DNA from: JBBQVS01 sp038211295
GTDB taxonomy: Bacteria > Chloroflexota > Ktedonobacteria > Ktedonobacterales > Ktedonobacteraceae
Length of the DNA stretch: 8,724 bases
Assembly (NCBI GenBank): GCA_038211295.1
Contig: JBBQVS010000116.1
Location: forward strand, 1-8,724
Direction: 5' to 3'
Each line of letters opens with the position of its first letter. Position 1 is the first letter of the stretch. Below are positions 6,139 to 8,724 of the stretch, piece by piece. The translations under genes and the position numbers were made by a program. The notes under the pieces were generated by a model. That model made no database searches. It was not told the origin of the DNA and was given only the letters and a program-made list of their open reading frames with translations.

Positions 6139-6168
6139 ATGTTTGAACATAGGGCAGTATGCTATGAT
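6139..6168 (+). promoter_or_regulatory. Extended -10 promoter and dyad before the kinase
   Basis: TGCTATGAT (6160-6168) is an extended -10 (TGN plus TATGAT). Upstream, ATGTT-TG-AACAT (6139-6150) is a near-perfect dyad containing TTGAAC (6143-6148), which is only 14 bases from the -10. The dyad may be an operator rather than a -35. The transcript would start near 6175, about 30 bases before the start codon. Confidence 0.5.
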
Positions 6169-6204
6169 TAGAAAGCTGAGTAGAGGCGGTTGAGGAGGAG
6201 TTGT

Positions 6205-8109
6205 ATGACTCCCATACGCTCAAGTTTCAGGCTGGAGCATGTATTTATGCACGAAACGCACTATCCTGTAGAAACAATTCTCGAAAGTATCAGTGAGGCT
6301 TTTATTGCGCTTAACTCTGAGTGGTGTTTCACCTACGTAAATCATCACGCGGAATTGCTCCTACAAAAAACACGAGAAGAGTTACTAGGCTCTAGTGTCT
6401 GGGAAAAGTTTGCAGGGGCGGCTGATTCAATCTTTTATGAGAAGTATCATGAAGCTGTAGAGACACAGGCTGCTGTCCGCTTTGAAGATTTTTATGCTCT
6501 CCGATCTATCTGGTTTGAAGTACGAGTCTATCCGTCTAAAGATGGCTTATTTGTGTACTTTCACGATATCACTCAACAGAAGCAAGCGGAAGAAGAGCGG
6601 GAACGACTGTTGCATCAGCTTGAGGCAGAGCGTAGCATAGCGGAGGCTCATGCGCGACAAGTCGAGGCTGTTCTAGCAAGCATGACTGAAGGGATTATCA
6701 TAGCCGACCTGCACGGAAATGTTCTTCAGATGAACGAGGCGGCGGCAAGGCTACACGGCTTCACCCGACCAGAGGAGTCTCAGCGCCACTTGCGAGATTT
6801 CCCGGCTAGCTTTGAGGTTCATATAAAGGATGGAGGTATTCTTTCTGTCGATGAGTGGCCTCTCGCACGCTTATTACGTGGCGAGGAGTTCACGGATTAT
6901 GAGGTGTATGTAAAGCGTTTAGCGACTGATGATGGCTGGTTTGGGAGCTATAACGGTGGGTTTGTATACGACGAACACGGAGTGCCAGCGTTAGCGATTC
7001 TGACCTTGCGTGACGTAACAACACAAAAGGCGGCGGAAGAACACCTGCGAGCGAGTGAAGAGCGGTTTCGACTCCTATGTGACAACGCGCCTATTGGTAT
7101 TGCTATTTCGCACAGTACCCGCTATATATACACAAATCAGGCGTTAGTGACAATGTTTGGTTATGATAATGCTGAGGAGCTTTTAGATATCTCACTACTA
7201 GAGTTGCTTGAGTTACAAAGCCGAGCACAGATACAAACGTACATTGCTCTACGTATGCAGGGCGAGATCGCTCCATTAAGTTACGAGACGACAGGCTTGC
7301 GGCGCGATGGTTCAACGTTTATGCTCTCTGTCCACGTTGGACGAATGCCAATCGGCAATATGCTAACAAGTATTACCTTTGTGACAGACATCACCGAGCG
7401 TAAAGAGGTCGAACGGCGCAAAGACGACTTTCTAAGCATGGCAAGCCACGAGTTACGTACTCCGCTTACCAGCGTTAAAGCGTATACGCAGTTGCTTCAA
7501 CGCTTGTTTGAAAAAGAAGGTAAACAAGAGCCTGTGCTGTATCTGGCAAAGATGGACACTCAACTTAATAAGCTGACCAAGCTTATTACTGATCTGCTTG
7601 ACATTTCCAGAATGCAAGTTGAAACAATGACTTTCGCGAGAGACGTAGTCGATTTCGATGCGCTTGTGCGCGACACTATCGCAAATCTTCCACAGACACA
7701 GCAGCGTATTCGCTTGAGTGGCTACACGAGCAGAAGCATTATTGGCGACCAAGATCGTCTGAGACAGGTCTTGACTAACCTGCTTATCAACGCCCTCAAG
7801 TATTCGCCTCAGAAAGACGTGGTACTTGTCACAGTTTCGACGACCTCTGAGCGGGTGGTTGTACAGGTTCAGGACTCCGGTATTGGTATCGCCAGACAGC
7901 ACCACAAGAAAGTATTTGAGCGTTTTTATCGCGTGTACACCAATAATGATACGACCTACCCTGGTCTGGGCGTCGGACTCTACATTGCCCACGAAGTTGT
8001 TACGCGACACAACGGCACAATCTGGGTAGAAAGTGCAGAGGGTCAAGGCGCAACATTCTCTTTCTCTCTCCCTTTTGAGAACGAGAAGGACGAAGCGAAA
8101 AGGGAATAA
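6205..8109 (+). CDS. Soluble triple-PAS sensor histidine kinase
   Basis: The protein has 634 residues. The ATG at 6205 is chosen because AGGAGGAG (6193-6200) lies just upstream; the in-frame TTG at 6190 would precede that site. Three PAS-type sensor domains lie at about 23-125, 152-275 and 283-398, each closed by a D-[IV]-T motif (HDITQQK, RDVTTQK, TDITERK), with a charged helical linker at about 124-155. The kinase follows: H-box SHELRTP with H415 the phosphorylated histidine, N-box with N529 (LLINALKYSP), G1 box DSGIGI (557-562), F box FERFYR, and G2 box GLGVGL (587-592). All key residues are present. No membrane segment or signal peptide is visible, so it senses a cytosolic signal. No heme, flavin or other cofactor ligand can be identified. 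The receiver gene follows 31 bases downstream and is the likely partner. Confidence 0.93.
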   Translation: MTPIRSSFRLEHVFMHETHYPVETILESISEAFIALNSEWCFTYVNHHAELLLQKTREELLGSSVWEKFAGAADSIFYEKYHEAVETQAAVRFEDFYALRSIWFEVRVYPSKDGLFVYFHDITQQKQAEEERERLLHQLEAERSIAEAHARQVEAVLASMTEGIIIADLHGNVLQMNEAAARLHGFTRPEESQRHLRDFPASFEVHIKDGGILSVDEWPLARLLRGEEFTDYEVYVKRLATDDGWFGSYNGGFVYDEHGVPALAILTLRDVTTQKAAEEHLRASEERFRLLCDNAPIGIAISHSTRYIYTNQALVTMFGYDNAEELLDISLLELLELQSRAQIQTYIALRMQGEIAPLSYETTGLRRDGSTFMLSVHVGRMPIGNMLTSITFVTDITERKEVERRKDDFLSMASHELRTPLTSVKAYTQLLQRLFEKEGKQEPVLYLAKMDTQLNKLTKLITDLLDISRMQVETMTFARDVVDFDALVRDTIANLPQTQQRIRLSGYTSRSIIGDQDRLRQVLTNLLINALKYSPQKDVVLVTVSTTSERVVVQVQDSGIGIARQHHKKVFERFYRVYTNNDTTYPGLGVGLYIAHEVVTRHNGTIWVESAEGQGATFSFSLPFENEKDEAKRE

Positions 8110-8126
8110 ACATACGAAGGTTATTT

Positions 8127-8132
8127 GGAGGG
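8127..8132 (+). promoter_or_regulatory. Ribosome binding site of the receiver gene
   Basis: GGAGGG lies 8 bases before ATG 8141. It supports this start and rules against an in-frame extension from 8033 inside the kinase gene. Confidence 0.8.
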
Positions 8133-8140
8133 CTACATAC

Positions 8141-8518
8141 ATGTCTCAACGTATTTTAGTTGTTGACGACGAGGAAAGTATTTTAGAGGTTGTGCAAATT
8201 GTCCTTGAAGGCGAGGGCTATGTGGTTCAGACAAGTATGAATAGCTCGTTTTTGCATACTCTTATGCCTTTGCCCGACTTAATTCTGCTTGATGTACTAC
8301 TATCCGGTGAAGATGGGCGTGAAATTTGTAAACGCATAAAGGTAGACATGCGTTTACAACACATTCCAGTTATTATGCTCTCCGCCCATTCAGACGCCGG
8401 CAAGGTTGCTGATACAAGTGGAGCCGACGCTTTTCTTGAAAAGCCCTTTGATGTTGACGCCCTTATAGAGATTGTGCAGAAACATCTGAAAGCTGTACCG
8501 ACATCCAATCAAGAATGA
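8141..8518 (+). CDS. Stand-alone response regulator receiver protein
   Basis: The protein has 125 residues, essentially only a CheY-like receiver domain. The acidic pocket is D9-D10, the phospho-acceptor is D51 in LILLDVLLSGEDG, the switch serine is S81 in IMLSAHSD, and the conserved lysine is K101 in EKPF. F98 replaces the more common Tyr/Phe/Thr-type switch aromatic position. No DNA-binding or enzymatic output domain follows, so it must act through protein contacts or as a phosphate relay. It lies 31 bases after the kinase in the same orientation and is presumably its partner. It starts at the ATG that has GGAGGG upstream. Confidence 0.93.
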   Translation: MSQRILVVDDEESILEVVQIVLEGEGYVVQTSMNSSFLHTLMPLPDLILLDVLLSGEDGREICKRIKVDMRLQHIPVIMLSAHSDAGKVADTSGADAFLEKPFDVDALIEIVQKHLKAVPTSNQE

Positions 8519-8620
8519 GGAAGTGGTGAAAGTTGTAGAGGCTTCATAAGAAGGCATGACGGCGGCTCGTCCCCTTGTCGTAAGTCGCAGAAGACCCCTG
8601 GCTTCGAGCTATGGGGATGA
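8519..8620 (+). pseudogene. Possible remnant of a TnpB-type C-terminal tail
   Basis: A frame open for 33 codons directly after the receiver stop ends CRKSQKTPGFELWG at TGA 8618-8620. A short basic tail ending inside or just after a GC-rich hairpin is the pattern expected at the 3' end of IS605-type tnpB. No upstream body of the gene is present, since the receiver gene ends immediately before. The frame is the same as the receiver, so it may simply be readthrough sequence. Low confidence. Confidence 0.2.
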
Positions 8621-8640
8621 ATACGACAAACGTCCCCTTG
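8568..8640 (+). repeat. Compact structured element, IS605-like right end or small RNA
   Basis: TTGTCGTA (8575-8582) is the exact complement of TACGACAA (8622-8629). It encloses a hairpin CCCC-TGGCT / AGCTA-T-GGGG (8595-8603 with 8607-8616) with one bulged T. A 10-bp direct repeat CGTCCCCTTG occurs at 8568-8577 and 8631-8640, flanking the fold. Imperfect GC-rich hairpins followed by GGGGATGAATACG are a recurring motif at right ends of some IS200/IS605 elements in my recollection, which needs checking. If not an IS remnant, it could be a structured RNA or leader region. Confidence 0.4.
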
Positions 8641-8667
8641 ACACACATCTATACAATATGGTAAAAT
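8638..8667 (+). promoter_or_regulatory. Sigma70 promoter with predicted start at an ATG
   Basis: TTGACA (8638-8643), 18 bases, TAAAAT (8662-8667). Both boxes are near consensus. Transcription is expected 6-8 bases after the -10, at 8673-8675, which coincides with the ATG at 8674. Confidence 0.65.
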
Positions 8668-8673
8668 ACGTAC

Positions 8674-8724
8674 ATGAAGACACAAGAGTATGTCAATTTA
8701 CGCTTACACAAAACCACGCTGCAC
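8674..8724 (+). CDS. Start of an unidentified gene, possibly leaderless (cut by window)
   Basis: ATG at 8674 opens a frame of 17 codons to the window edge, reading MKTQEYVNLRLHKTTLH. No ribosome binding site precedes it, because the -10 box lies 6 bases upstream. The expected transcript would begin at or one base from the A of ATG. Too little is visible to assign a family. The promoter supports a real gene here, but the coding call rests on 17 codons. Confidence 0.4.
   Translation, partial: MKTQEYVNLRLHKTTLH

Noticed and set aside
6190..6204. Upstream TTG start adding 5 residues to the kinase
   Set aside because: AGGAGGAG would fall inside the coding sequence; it fits ATG 6205 instead.
8033..8140. 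N-terminal extension of the receiver by 36 residues overlapping the kinase gene
   Set aside because: Receiver domains begin as RILVVDDE, which matches the ATG at 8141 with GGAGGG upstream; the extension is basic, low-complexity shadow sequence.
7453..8142. 229-codon open frame on the minus strand inside the kinase gene
   Set aside because: It lies opposite the kinase catalytic core with all motifs intact on the + strand, has no ribosome site, and its translation is Cys/Val/Arg-rich with no family pattern.

Overview
The window reads as chromosomal DNA of a free-living bacterium, most likely a Chloroflexota member of the Ktedonobacteria type. This is inferred from the style of the lon, Tic20-like, PAS-kinase and 5S genes and from IS200/IS605-like debris at both ends; no search was run, so the taxonomy is tentative. 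All protein genes are on the + strand. The only well-supported minus-strand gene is a 5S rRNA.

Layout. Positions 1-140 look like the right end of an IS200/IS605-type element: the last codons of a TnpB-like frame, two hairpins, and a GTGTCAA end. It lies only about 70 bp upstream of lon (212-2842), a full-length ATP-dependent Lon protease with a small insertion before Walker A and a 70-residue C-terminal tail. The 333-bp gap after lon holds a short hairpin terminator. It also holds a 30-bp direct repeat, two copies exactly 100 bp apart, that looks like two tandem ECF-sigma-type promoters, with a third, inverted copy that shares a palindromic -10. These point at a gene (3176-3844) for a Q/G/Y/P-rich membrane protein of the DUF4870/Tic20-like type.

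A 14-bp inverted repeat separates that gene from a solitary 5S rRNA gene (3947-4072, minus strand). The 5S gene has its own near-consensus sigma70 promoter and flanking complementary sequences. Divergent from it is a queuosine-precursor operon: promoter, a leader with a possible H-type pseudoknot (preQ1-like but not fully matching), queD, queE (ATGA overlap) and an unrecognised 212-residue gene. Next comes a two-gene signalling unit: a soluble triple-PAS histidine kinase (6205-8109) and a stand-alone receiver (8141-8518).

The last 200 bp hold a compact structured element that resembles a second IS605-like right end. After it comes a sigma70 promoter whose predicted start falls on the ATG of a new frame (8674 to the window edge), suggesting leaderless translation.

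How the genes relate: QueD and QueE catalyse consecutive steps from 7,8-dihydroneopterin triphosphate towards preQ0. The kinase and receiver probably form one phosphorelay whose output is not encoded here. Lon and the membrane protein could both belong to stress or envelope homeostasis, but the only link is the promoter-like repeats between them. The most unusual items are the repeat/promoter cluster at 2915-3044, the solitary 5S gene, the queD leader, and the structured element plus leaderless start at the right edge.
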